Positions 26,040 to 34,335 of a stretch of DNA of 64,000 nt are shown here, in pieces (position 1 is the stretch's first letter; every line of letters begins with the position of its first letter). Source of the DNA: Streptomyces melanogenes (lineage in GTDB: Bacteria > Actinomycetota > Actinomycetes > Streptomycetales > Streptomycetaceae). The notes under the pieces were generated by a model. The model had not been told where the DNA came from. It saw only the letters and a list, made by a program, of their open reading frames with translations, and did no database searches. A program made the translations under genes and the position numbers. The stretch is taken from positions 248,001 through 312,000 of the forward strand of contig NZ_BMTS01000008.1 of assembly GCF_014649795.1 (NCBI RefSeq), written 5' to 3'.

Positions 26040-27535
26040 GACACCGGCTCCGCCGACAGCGGCTCCCCCGGCAGCGGCTCCGCGACCGGCGGGCGCAGCG
26101 GCAGCACCACGGTGAACACGGCGCCCCCGTCGGGGTGGTTGGCGGCCCGGACCGTGCCGCCGTGCAGCCGGACGTTCTCCAGGGTGATGGCCAGGCCGAG
26201 ACCGCTGCCCACCGAGCGGGTCCGGGCGGCGTCGGCCTTGAAGAAGCGGTCGAAGATGTGCGGCAGCACGTCCGGGGCGAGTCCGGGGCCGCTGTCGTGC
26301 ACCTCGGTCACCACCCGGGGGCCCTCGGGGAGCTCCTCGGTGCGCAGCGTCACCCGGACCGGCGCGGCGCCGTGCCGCAGCGCGTTGCCGACGAGGTTGG
26401 CGACGACGATGTCGAAGCGCCGGGGGTCGAGCATCGCCCGTATCCCGTCGGGGAGTCCGACGACGACTTCCTCCTCCCACCGTCTGCGCTGGAGCGTCTT
26501 GGCGATGGTCTCGGCCACGTCCACCTCGTCGAGGTTGAGCGCGGCGGCCTTGGCGTCGAAGCGGGAGATCTCCATCAGGTCGTCCACCAGCGTGGCGAGC
26601 TTGCCGGTCTCGGCGGAGACTAGCCGTACGGCGGCGGCCGTGTCGGGGTCGAGCCGGTCGGCGTCCTCGTCGAGCACCTCCGTGACGGCGAGCATCCCGG
26701 CGAGCGGGGTGCGCAGCTCGTGCGAGACGTCGGCGGCGAACCGGCGGGCCCTGGCCTCGGCCTTCTGGAGCTCCTCGACGGACCGCTCCAGCTCCCGGGC
26801 CGACTCGTTGAACGTCCAGGCCAGATCGGCCAGTTCGTCCGAGCCCTTCACCTCGATACGGGTGTCCAGGCGCCCCTTGCCCATACTGCTGGCGGCCCGG
26901 CGCAGATCGCGCACCGGCCGCAGCACGCTGCGCGCGGCGAGCAGCGCCGGCACCAGCGCGATGGCGAGCGCGGGCAGCGCGCCGTCGCGGGCGGCGTTGA
27001 CCATCGCCTGGACGGTGTCCTCCTCGGCGTTGAGCGGCATCACCGCGTACACCATGATCCCGCTGGGCTGTGTCGGCTGCATCCCTTCCTTGCCGAGCCG
27101 CACCGGCATGCCCATGGTCAGCCAGGGCTTACCGTCCTTCACCACCCGCTGGAAGGTGCCGTGCGGATTGGCGCCGGCGCGGCGGCGCAGGTCCTCGGAG
27201 AGGAGGGCGGAGGTGGGCTGGCTGACGTTGGAGGCGCGCAGCGTGCCGTACTCGGCGTACACGTACCAGGGGTGCGGCTTGCCCTGGCGGCCCACGGTGA
27301 GGCTCAGCTGGCGCAGGGAGTCGCGGGTCATCGGCAGCTCGACCTTCTGGGCGCCGATCTGTTCGCGCAGCTGGTCGACCGCGGTGTCCTGGGCCTGCTG
27401 GAGGATCGCCGAGCGGGCCTCCTGGTAGATGAGGGTGGCGGTGGTGCCCGCGGCGATCACCGCGACCAGCAGGAAGGCGGCCACCAGCCGGGCCCGCAGG
27501 CCGATGCGCCCGAGCCGTTTGAGCGCGCGTATCAC
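26036..27535 (-). CDS. Sensor histidine kinase (OmpR-partner type)
   Basis: This 499-aa membrane kinase has two transmembrane helices (about 13-36 and 184-201) flanking an extracytoplasmic sensor of roughly 145 residues. HAMP (about 202-255) follows, then the H-box FAADVSHELRTPLAG with His272, N-box NLVGNALRHGAA, and G-boxes HDSGPGLAP and GSGLGLAI. The GTG start at 27535 overlaps the response regulator stop by 4 bp. The sensed signal is probably an envelope or antibiotic stress given the lipoprotein and nearby cell-wall genes, but that is inferred from position. Confidence 0.93.
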   Translation of the reverse strand: MIRALKRLGRIGLRARLVAAFLLVAVIAAGTTATLIYQEARSAILQQAQDTAVDQLREQIGAQKVELPMTRDSLRQLSLTVGRQGKPHPWYVYAEYGTLRASNVSQPTSALLSEDLRRRAGANPHGTFQRVVKDGKPWLTMGMPVRLGKEGMQPTQPSGIMVYAVMPLNAEEDTVQAMVNAARDGALPALAIALVPALLAARSVLRPVRDLRRAASSMGKGRLDTRIEVKGSDELADLAWTFNESARELERSVEELQKAEARARRFAADVSHELRTPLAGMLAVTEVLDEDADRLDPDTAAAVRLVSAETGKLATLVDDLMEISRFDAKAAALNLDEVDVAETIAKTLQRRRWEEEVVVGLPDGIRAMLDPRRFDIVVANLVGNALRHGAAPVRVTLRTEELPEGPRVVTEVHDSGPGLAPDVLPHIFDRFFKADAARTRSVGSGLGLAITLENVRLHGGTVRAANHPDGGAVFTVVLPLRPPVAEPLPGEPLSAEPVS

Positions 27536-28215
27536 CGCAGCGGTCCGAAGCGGTAGCCGAAGCCGCGGACGGTCTGGATGTAGCGGGGGCTGCCCGACAC
27601 GTCCTCGATCTTGTTCCGCAGCCGCCGCACGCAGGCGTCCACCAGGCGCGCGTCACCGTGGTAGCTGTGCTCCCACACCGACTCCAGGAGCTGCTGGCGG
27701 CTGAAGACCTGCTCCGGGGAGGCCGCCAGGTGCAGCAGCAGCTTCAGCTCGGAGGGGGCAAGCTGCAGCCGCTCGCCCGACTTGGCGGCGGTGAGCCCGG
27801 CCCGGTCGAGGGCGAGTTCGCCGTGGAATTCGAGGCCGGGGCGCCCGCCGGGGTCGGCGAGGCGGCGCAGCACGGCCCGGATGCGGGCCTCGATGACCTC
27901 GGTGCGGGCGGGCTTGACGATGTAGTCGTCGGCGCCCGCCTCCAGGCCCACCACCACGTCGAAGTCGTCGCCGCGGGCGGTGAGCATGATGATCGGCAGC
28001 TGGCTGGTCTCGCGGATGCGGGTGCAGACCTGGACGCCGTTGATGCCGGGCAGCATCAGGTCGAGCAGGACCAGTTCGGGCTGGAAGGTCTTGAGCGCCG
28101 CGAGCCCCGCCTCGCCGGTCTCGGCCGCGCGCACCTCGTGGCCGCGCCGGCGCAGACCGAGCTCGACCCCTTCCCGTACGGAGGGGTCGTCCTCTATGAG
28201 CAGCACGCGTGGCAT
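27532..28215 (-). CDS. OmpR-family response regulator
   Basis: This 227-aa regulator has a receiver domain with Asp52 (VLLDLMLPGINGVQ) and Lys101 (DYIVKPARTE), and a winged-helix DNA-binding domain (LLHLAASPEQVFSRQQLLESVW, ending VRRLRNKIEDVSGSPRYIQTV with the final wing FGYRF). It is the first gene of a three-gene unit with the kinase and lipoprotein. It resembles AfsQ1/CseB-type regulators in layout, but I would not assign a name. The unit starts 89 bp beyond the murJ stop, after a strong hairpin. Confidence 0.93.
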   Translation of the reverse strand: MPRVLLIEDDPSVREGVELGLRRRGHEVRAAETGEAGLAALKTFQPELVLLDLMLPGINGVQVCTRIRETSQLPIIMLTARGDDFDVVVGLEAGADDYIVKPARTEVIEARIRAVLRRLADPGGRPGLEFHGELALDRAGLTAAKSGERLQLAPSELKLLLHLAASPEQVFSRQQLLESVWEHSYHGDARLVDACVRRLRNKIEDVSGSPRYIQTVRGFGYRFGPLR

Positions 28216-28288
28216 GAGCGTCAGTATCCCAGGAGTCTCAGGGGTCTCGAATGTCGCGGTGGTCTCACTTGCCGCGGAGGCCTCGGCC

Positions 28289-28323
28289 GGGCGGCCGGGG
28301 CCGGTCAGCGGCCCCGGCCGCCC
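28289..28323 (-). terminator. 15-bp hairpin with the murJ stop codon in its loop
   Basis: GGGCGGCCGGGGCCG at 28289-28303 pairs perfectly with 28309-28323. The 5-nt loop GTCAG contains most of the murJ stop codon. It probably ends murJ transcription before the two-component operon. Confidence 0.8.
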
Positions 28324-29942
28324 CGCAGCTTGCCGATCATGTCGTTGATCCCGTCGAGCCGCAGCGGCCGCGCCAGCAGCGCCACCGTCACCAGCAGCAC
28401 GGCGGATCCGGCCCCGGTCGCCGCGATGTCGCCGAGGCCGTCGGCCGCGCGGGCCGCCGCGTACCCGAGCAGCGCGGCGGGCACGCAGCCCAGCAGCAGC
28501 CGGCCGTGGGCGGCGAGCGAGGGCGAGCGCAGCAGCCCGCCGCCGCCGAGCCTGCGGTCCAGGGTGTAGGCGGTGACCGCCCACCCGGCGAACAGGGCGA
28601 GCGAGTACGCCCCGGCCATCCCGGTGACCGCCCAGCGCGCGGGCAGCAGCACATAGGCGAGGGCGGACAGGCCCGCGTTGCACCCGGCGATCACCAGGTT
28701 GAGCACGAACGGGGTGCGGGTGTCGCTCAGCGCGTAGAACCCACGCGAGAGCACGTACTGCCCGGAGAAGGCGATCAGCCCGGGCGCGAACGCCATCATC
28801 ATCCCCGCCATCACCGACACGTCGGCCGGGGACGTCTTTCCGTACCCGAAGACCGCGCCCATCAGCCAGGGCGCGAGCGCGAGCAGCGCGCAGGCGGCCG
28901 GGACGATCATCGCGGCGCTGGTGCGCAGCCCGTAGGAGAGGTCGCGCCGCACCCCCGCCGGGTCGTCGTCGGCGGCCGCGCGGCTCATCCGGGGCATCAG
29001 CGCGGTGAGTATCGAGACGGTGGCGATGCCGTGCGGCACCACCCAGAGCATGTACGCGTTGGTGTACGCGGTGTAGCCCGCGCCGCCGGCCACGCCCTGG
29101 TCGTGGGCGTGCTGCCCGGCGGTGGTGGAGAGCCGGGTCACCACCCAGTACGCGGCCTGGTTGGTCAGGACGAGCAGCACCAGCCAGCCCGCCGAGCGCA
29201 GCGGGCGGGTGATACCGCTGCCGCGCCAGTCGAACCGCGGCCGCCAGCGGAACCGGGCCGCGCTCAGCGCCGGGAACAGGGCGAGCGCCTGCACCACGAT
29301 CCCGGCGGTGGTGCCCCAGCCCAGGATCCGGGTGTCGGTGGCGCTCAGGGTGGAGCCGGAGGTCCCGGCGGTCGCCAGGTAGAGGCCGAACACCGCGATC
29401 ACGACGAGGTTGTTGAGGACCGGCGTCCACATCATCGCGCCGAACCGGCCGCGCGCGTTGAGCACTTGTCCCAGCAGCGTGAACAGGCCGTAGAAGAGGA
29501 TCTGCGGCAGGCAGTAGCGGGCGAAGGCGACCGTGAGGTCGCGCTGGGCGCCGGTGTAGTCGGTGTAGAAGTCGATGATCCGCGGTGCGGCGAGCACCGA
29601 GAGGGCCGTCATCGCCACCAGGGCCGCGGTGCACGCGGTGAGCAGCCGGTCGGTGTAGGCCTTGCCGCCGTCGGCGTGCTCCTTGGCGGCGCGGACCAGC
29701 TCGGGCACGAAGACCGCGTTGAGGGTGCCGCCTATGAGCAGGGTGTAGAGGATGTTGGGGATGGTGTTGGCGACCGTGAAGCCGTCGCCGACGAGCCCGG
29801 TGCCGAGCGCAGCGACCACCACGGCGGAGCGCACGAACCCGGTCGCCCGCGAGACGACCGACCCGGCCGCCATCACCGCGCCGCTGCGCGCCACGGACGC
29901 CTTGGCCGCGTGCCGGGGTCCGGTGTGGACCGGGGCCGTCAC
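28305..29942 (-). CDS. murJ: MurJ/MviN-family lipid II flippase
   Basis: This 545-aa polytopic membrane protein of the MOP superfamily has about 14 hydrophobic segments and moves lipid II across the membrane. Family blocks are SVVSRATGFVRSAVVVAALG, NTIPNILYTLLIGGTLNAVFVPELV, FYALSDTRTPF and a conserved positive patch. The GTG at 29942 overlaps the upstream femX-like stop by 4 bp, so the two are coupled. Unlike the large MurJ of the oriC region it has no long cytoplasmic extension, and is possibly a paralog. Its stop codon sits in a terminator loop. Confidence 0.9.
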   Translation of the reverse strand: MTAPVHTGPRHAAKASVARSGAVMAAGSVVSRATGFVRSAVVVAALGTGLVGDGFTVANTIPNILYTLLIGGTLNAVFVPELVRAAKEHADGGKAYTDRLLTACTAALVAMTALSVLAAPRIIDFYTDYTGAQRDLTVAFARYCLPQILFYGLFTLLGQVLNARGRFGAMMWTPVLNNLVVIAVFGLYLATAGTSGSTLSATDTRILGWGTTAGIVVQALALFPALSAARFRWRPRFDWRGSGITRPLRSAGWLVLLVLTNQAAYWVVTRLSTTAGQHAHDQGVAGGAGYTAYTNAYMLWVVPHGIATVSILTALMPRMSRAAADDDPAGVRRDLSYGLRTSAAMIVPAACALLALAPWLMGAVFGYGKTSPADVSVMAGMMMAFAPGLIAFSGQYVLSRGFYALSDTRTPFVLNLVIAGCNAGLSALAYVLLPARWAVTGMAGAYSLALFAGWAVTAYTLDRRLGGGGLLRSPSLAAHGRLLLGCVPAALLGYAAARAADGLGDIAATGAGSAVLLVTVALLARPLRLDGINDMIGKLRGGRGR

Positions 29943-31096
29943 CGGCGTGCCAGATAGGCCTGGAACGCGCGGTACAGCGCGTGGTTGGCGGTACCGCTCA
30001 TCGGTGTCTCCCACTCCCCCAAGGTCTCGACCACCTGTCCGCCGGTGCCGAGCTTCCAGCGCAGCAGGCCGAACGGGCGATCTTGTGGATCAAGGGTGGA
30101 GGGTACCCCGCGCATGTCGTACACATCGGCGCCGAGGGCGTGGGCGTCGAGCATCATCTGCCACTGGAGGGCGTTGCTGGGCCGCACCTCGCGGCGGTGG
30201 TCGGCGGAGGCGCCGGTCTGGTACCAGACCCGCCGGCCGGCCGTGATCATGGTGTGGGCGGCGAGCACCTCGCCGCCGTGGACCGCGAGGTAGAGGCGCA
30301 TCCGGCCCGGCTGCTCGGCGTTGAGCACCGCGTACTGGCGCTCGTAGTACGCCAGCGACCGGCCGAGCCGGAAGCCGTCGCGCTCCTCGGTGACGCGCAG
30401 CAGCCGGTAGAACTCGGGCAGGTCGGCCGCGCCCCCGGTGACCACCTCCACGCCCGCCTTCTTGGCGGTGCGCACGTTGCGGCGCCACTCCTGGTTGAGC
30501 CCGGACCACAGCTCGTCGGGGCCGCGCCCGGCCAGCTTGACCTGGAAGACGTGGCGCGGCTGGGCGTCGGCGTCGCCGTCGTCGCCCCCGCAGCGCCGCC
30601 AGCCGCGCGCCCGCAGCCGCTCGGCGACGGCCGAGCCGAGCGGGTCCACCTCGGTGGCGAGCACGTCGCCGACCCTGCGGCCGGGCCCGGTCGCGGACTT
30701 CAGCAGCGCTGCGTCCCAGCGCCGGTAGGCGGGCGAGGGCCCGATGCGTACGGCGAAGGCGCCCGCCCGGCGCAGATGGCGCAGCAGCGGCCCCAGCCAG
30801 CGGTCGATGTCGGGGTCGGTCCAGTCCGCGACCGGGCCCTCGGGCAGGTAGGCGAAGTATTTCCGGGTGCCCGGGAATTGCCGGTAGAGCACCAGGGCCG
30901 CGCCCTTCAATTCACCCGTGTCAAGGTGCCAGCCGACCCTTTCCGCGGACCATTGGTCCTTCACCTCGGCCCACGAGGGGTGCTGCAGGAAACTCACGTC
31001 GGTACGGCCCGCCAGAAAGGACCGGTACTCGGCGACGGAGAGACCGCGCACCCGCAGGTCCTGATCCTGGTCGCCGCTCACGAGCAGTGCGGACAC
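29939..31096 (-). CDS. FemX/FemAB-family peptidyltransferase
   Basis: This 385-aa GNAT-fold aminoacyl-tRNA-dependent ligase adds an amino acid branch (glycine in Streptomyces) to the lipid II stem peptide. Recognisable segments are VSFLQHPSWAEVK, YLPEGPVADWTD, the second-domain motif WSGLNQEWRRNVRTAKKAGV and YDMRGVPSTLDP near the C-terminus. The start is GTG at 31096. It is translationally coupled to the flippase gene, which fits successive steps on the same lipid-linked precursor. Whether it adds the first residue or acts on a special precursor cannot be read from the sequence. Confidence 0.9.
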   Translation of the reverse strand: MSALLVSGDQDQDLRVRGLSVAEYRSFLAGRTDVSFLQHPSWAEVKDQWSAERVGWHLDTGELKGAALVLYRQFPGTRKYFAYLPEGPVADWTDPDIDRWLGPLLRHLRRAGAFAVRIGPSPAYRRWDAALLKSATGPGRRVGDVLATEVDPLGSAVAERLRARGWRRCGGDDGDADAQPRHVFQVKLAGRGPDELWSGLNQEWRRNVRTAKKAGVEVVTGGAADLPEFYRLLRVTEERDGFRLGRSLAYYERQYAVLNAEQPGRMRLYLAVHGGEVLAAHTMITAGRRVWYQTGASADHRREVRPSNALQWQMMLDAHALGADVYDMRGVPSTLDPQDRPFGLLRWKLGTGGQVVETLGEWETPMSGTANHALYRAFQAYLARR

Positions 31097-31264
31097 GTGG
31101 GTGACCCCCCCAAGTACGCCCCGCCTTCGGTGCCGCGGGGATGCACAGGATGCTCACAGCGGACCATGACCGGGTCGCGCGACGTATGTGACCGGACGGT
31201 GACAGTTCCTCTGCGGTGCTCGTCACAATCGAAATCCCGAGATTCCCCGCGCTTTCCGCAACCT

Positions 31265-31284
31265 AGAGTCGAGTTACCGACTCT
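31265..31284. promoter_or_regulatory. Inverted repeat in the 5' region of the L,D-transpeptidase gene
   Basis: AGAGTCG at 31265-31271 and CGACTCT at 31278-31284 form a perfect 7-bp inverted repeat with a 6-bp spacer, 37 bp before the start codon. It could be an operator or a small leader hairpin. Confidence 0.4.
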
Positions 31285-31320
31285 CTCCTATGGAGAAGCA
31301 TTGCTACGGAGGTTTTCCAG

Positions 31321-32550
31321 TTGAGCCGCATACGCCGCCACACCCCGCTCCGCCGCCGCCCGGTCCGTAACGCCGCGATCGTCGGCACCGCTGTCCTCGC
31401 CGCGGCCCTCACCGCCTGTTCCGGCGGCTCGGGCGGGTCCGGCGACGGCAAGGGGGGCGCCGCCGATCTGGCGGGCGCGGGCAAGAAGGCCGAGATATCG
31501 GTGAACCTGACGGGCCAGCAGGCGAAGGCGGGCGAGCCGGTGAAGGTCACCCTGGCCGCCGGCAAGCTCCAGGAGGTCACGGTCACCGACGCCAAGGGCG
31601 GGAAGCTGGCGGGGAAGACCGGCGCCGACGGCAGGACCTGGACCTCGGACCGGGTGGCCGCGCCCGGCACGACGTACGCGGTCGAGGCGAAGGACGACAA
31701 GGGCTCCACCGCCAAGGCCGGTTTCACGACCGCCGCCGCCGACAAGGTGAACAAGCTGTCGCTCTCGCCGGGCAAGGACACCACGGTCGGCGTCGCCCAG
31801 CCGCTGTCGATCGTCTTCGACCACCCGGTGAAGAACAAGGCGGCCGTCGAGAAGCAGCTCAAGGTGACCACCTCGGACAACACCCTGGGGTCCTGGGGCT
31901 GGATGGAGGACTACTCCGGCAAGTCCCGCGTCGACTGGCGGCCCAAGGACTACTGGAAGTCCGGCACGAAGGTCACCCTCGAAGCGGACCTCAACGGCGT
32001 CGACTCGGGCAGCGGCTGGTTCGTCAAGGACTACAAGACCGGCTTCACCGTCGGCAGGAACCAGGTCGTCAAGGTCGACCTCGACAACCACCGCCTGAAG
32101 CTCTACCGCGACGGCGCCGTGGTCAAGGACATCCCGGTGTCGGGCGGCACGCCCGGCGGCGACAAGCGGTCCTGGCGCGGCAAGGCCGTCCTGATGGCGA
32201 AGGAGGGCACGATCAACATGAACTCCGAGACGGTCGGCCTCGGCGACGCCTACAACAAGATGGTCGACTACTCGATGCGCCTGACCTGGTCCGGGATGTA
32301 CGCGCACGCCGCGCCCTGGAACGCCCAGTACTTCGGCAACACCAACCACAGCTCCGGCTGCATCGGCATGAGCGACTCCAACGCCAAGGAGCTGTACGGC
32401 ACGGTGCAGGTCGGCGACCCGTTCGAGATCGTCGGCGACGACACCAAGGGCCCCCAGGCGGTCAACAACGGCTACGGCGAGTGGAACCTCAGCTGGGAGC
32501 AGTGGCAGAAGAAGAGCGCCCTGACCGGCGGCTCCACCTCGGGCGCCTAG
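31321..32550 (+). CDS. L,D-transpeptidase lipoprotein (YkuD family)
   Basis: This 409-aa exported enzyme forms 3-3 cross-links in peptidoglycan. A Sec signal with lipobox LAAALTACSGG is followed by two Ig-like domains (about 55-240). The YkuD catalytic domain (about 250-380) has the His in MYAHAAPWNAQYFG and Cys347 in NHSSGCIGMS. The layout matches mycobacterial LdtMt2-type proteins. The start is the rare TTG at 31321: GGAGGT at 31308-31313 is 7 bp upstream and no better in-frame start exists. It is divergent from the femX-murJ pair, forming a cell-wall neighbourhood. Confidence 0.93.
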   Translation: MSRIRRHTPLRRRPVRNAAIVGTAVLAAALTACSGGSGGSGDGKGGAADLAGAGKKAEISVNLTGQQAKAGEPVKVTLAAGKLQEVTVTDAKGGKLAGKTGADGRTWTSDRVAAPGTTYAVEAKDDKGSTAKAGFTTAAADKVNKLSLSPGKDTTVGVAQPLSIVFDHPVKNKAAVEKQLKVTTSDNTLGSWGWMEDYSGKSRVDWRPKDYWKSGTKVTLEADLNGVDSGSGWFVKDYKTGFTVGRNQVVKVDLDNHRLKLYRDGAVVKDIPVSGGTPGGDKRSWRGKAVLMAKEGTINMNSETVGLGDAYNKMVDYSMRLTWSGMYAHAAPWNAQYFGNTNHSSGCIGMSDSNAKELYGTVQVGDPFEIVGDDTKGPQAVNNGYGEWNLSWEQWQKKSALTGGSTSGA

Positions 32551-32779
32551 AGACCCGGCAACACCGTCACTCCCACCAAGGAGAGCGGCGCCCTCGTCGC
32601 GTATCTGTACGACGAGGGCCCGCTCGGCCTCGGCAAGCCGGTCGCAACGCCCCCTACACCTTGTGGTGGACACCGTCGACCCGCTCTACATCGAGCACAA
32701 CCCGACCGGCGCGCAGCTGACCTTCTCCTCGCCCGCGTCAGACCCGTCGTATCTGACGGTCCCTCTCCGCGAAGAGTGA
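32551..32779 (+). pseudogene. Probable decayed coding remnant with a frameshift
   Basis: After the transpeptidase stop, the same frame continues with coding-like codon use through VTPTKESGALVAYLYDEGP to about 32645. A second frame (+1) then carries LVVDTVDPLYIEHNPTG and SDPSYLTVPLRE to a TGA at 32777-32779. Both parts have strongly GC-biased third positions, but no single frame spans them, suggesting one ancestral ORF broken by a 1-bp or 2-bp change near 32645-32660. I do not recognise the product. A sequencing error or an unrelated chance frame remain possible. Confidence 0.45.
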
Positions 32780-32785
32780 TCACCG

Positions 32786-32835
32786 GCTGCTGCCGGGTGG
32801 GCTTGCCCCCTGGCTACTGCACTCCCGGCAGCAGC
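32786..32835. terminator. 12-bp hairpin with the gluD stop codon in its loop
   Basis: GCTGCTGCCGGG at 32786-32797 pairs perfectly with CCCGGCAGCAGC at 32824-32835. The 26-nt loop contains the gluD stop codon (32814-32816). One arm is therefore coding sequence. It can serve both the rightward remnant and leftward gluD transcripts. Confidence 0.65.
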
Positions 32836-33686
32836 GTCCCTGGTTCGGCCGGGGCGACTTCCACGGCCTCCGTCTTGGGATTGCGCTTCTGTCTCCTGGC
32901 CATCCAGGTGGCGAACCAGGAGAGCAGCATGCACATCCCGATGTAGATCGGCGAGATCACCATCACCACGGGGATGAACGGCAAATCGTAGTCGAGATTC
33001 GAAGCGATGAGCTTCCCCGCGTGCAGGAACTCCTCATAGGTGATCAGATAGCCGAGCGAGGTGTCCTTCAGCGCGACCACCAGCTGGCTGATGATGGTCG
33101 GCAGCATCGCCCGGATCCCCTGCGGGACCAGCACGTACGTCATGACCTGCGTCTTGCGCATCCCGAGTGAGAATGCCGCCTCCTTCTGGCCGCGTTCCAC
33201 GGAGTTGACGCCGGAGCGGAAGACCTCGGCGAGCACCGAGCCGTTGTAGAGCGTCAGTCCGGCCACCAGCGCCGGCAACGGCTGCACCTTCAGCGCCACG
33301 AAGATGAAGAAGATCATGACCAGGACGGGCATGGCGCGGAAGAACTCGACCAGCAGCGTGGCGAGCCAGCGCACCGGCCGGTGGTCGGAGAGCCGCCCGG
33401 TCGCGAGCACCGCGCCGAGCGCCAGCGAGAACAGGGCCGCGAACCCGAACGCCTTGAGCGTGTTGCCGAGCCCGCGCAGCAGCAGCCGCTGGATCCCCTC
33501 GTACTCGAAGGGACGCCACTTGGTGGCGGTGAACTGGTCGGTGTCGAACAGGAGGTAGACGATCCAGCCGACCAGGGCGAGGAGCAGGACCGTCGAGACG
33601 AGCCCGTAGAGCAGGTGCCGCTGCTGGGTCCTGGGACCGGGGATGTCGTAGAGGGCGGTGGCTTCTCTGGACAGCTGTGCGGTCAT
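32814..33686 (-). CDS. gluD: Glutamate-type ABC transporter permease GluD
   Basis: This 290-aa HAAT-family permease has about five to six membrane segments and the EAA loop EAAFSLGMRKTQVMTYVLVPQGIRAMLP that contacts the ATPase. It is the last gene of a gluABCD-type set. The start overlaps the gluC stop by 4 bp. The C-terminal tail is longer than in gluC and rich in acidic residues and proline. Glutamate or a related polar amino acid is the expected substrate from gene order and family. The stop codon lies in the loop of a hairpin. Confidence 0.93.
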   Translation of the reverse strand: MTAQLSREATALYDIPGPRTQQRHLLYGLVSTVLLLALVGWIVYLLFDTDQFTATKWRPFEYEGIQRLLLRGLGNTLKAFGFAALFSLALGAVLATGRLSDHRPVRWLATLLVEFFRAMPVLVMIFFIFVALKVQPLPALVAGLTLYNGSVLAEVFRSGVNSVERGQKEAAFSLGMRKTQVMTYVLVPQGIRAMLPTIISQLVVALKDTSLGYLITYEEFLHAGKLIASNLDYDLPFIPVVMVISPIYIGMCMLLSWFATWMARRQKRNPKTEAVEVAPAEPGTLLPGVQ

Positions 33687-34327
33687 CGGGCGACTCCCCA
33701 GTACTTCTCCATGAGGTTGAAGACGGCGCTGATGGTGAGCGTGATGATCAGATAGCCGACGGCGATCCAGATGAACGTCCAGATGATGTCGTAGCCGAGC
33801 TCGCTGAGCGTCTTGTACGTGCCGAGCAGCTCGGTGACGCTGAACGCGCCCGCGATGGCGGAGTTCTTGGCGAGCGCGATCAGCGTGGAGCCGACCGGCG
33901 GGATGACCGAGCGGAAGGCCTGAGGCAGGACCACGGCCGACAGGGTCTGGCTGAAGGTCATCCCCAGGCTCCGGGCCGCCTCGCCCTGGCCGGTGGGCAC
34001 GGTGTTGATGCCCGAGCGCAGCGCCTCGCAGATGAACGCCGAGGTGTAGCAGCCGAGCGCGATCACCGCGAACAGCTTGAAGGGGAGCACCAGGCCGAAG
34101 CGCGGCAGCCCCAGCAGCACGGCGAAGAACAGCAGCGTGAGCGGGGTGTTGCGCAGCACGTTCACCCAGACGGTGCCGAGCGCCCGGAACGAGCCGACCG
34201 GCGAGACCCGGAAGGCCGCCATCAGGAAGCCCAGCGCGAGCGCCACGGCCGAGGCGTAGACGGTGAGCTCGACCGTGCCGAGGAAGCCCTTGCCGTACAG
34301 CGAGAAGTTCTTGGTCAGTACGTCCAT
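33683..34327 (-). CDS. gluC: Glutamate-type ABC transporter permease GluC
   Basis: This 214-aa membrane permease begins MDVLTKNFSLYGKGFLGTVEL and carries the EAA loop GEAARSLGMTFSQTLSAVVLPQAFRSVIPP. It forms the heterodimeric channel with GluD. ATG at 34327 gives the family-standard length and lies 8 bp beyond the gluB stop; the longer frame upstream is antisense-frame sequence in gluB. Coupled to gluD by a 4-bp overlap. Confidence 0.93.
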   Translation of the reverse strand: MDVLTKNFSLYGKGFLGTVELTVYASAVALALGFLMAAFRVSPVGSFRALGTVWVNVLRNTPLTLLFFAVLLGLPRFGLVLPFKLFAVIALGCYTSAFICEALRSGINTVPTGQGEAARSLGMTFSQTLSAVVLPQAFRSVIPPVGSTLIALAKNSAIAGAFSVTELLGTYKTLSELGYDIIWTFIWIAVGYLIITLTISAVFNLMEKYWGVAR

Positions 34328-34335
34328 GCGGGGCC

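Noticed and set aside
24402..27428. 1008-codon open frame on the plus strand
   Set aside because: It is a high-GC shadow of the P450, lipoprotein and histidine kinase genes on the other strand, with Arg/Ser/Gly-rich nonsense sequence.
25548..28215. The sigE-cse operon
   Set aside because: There is no sigma factor gene, and the order regulator-kinase-lipoprotein differs from cseA-cseB-cseC. Only a functional analogy is reasonable.
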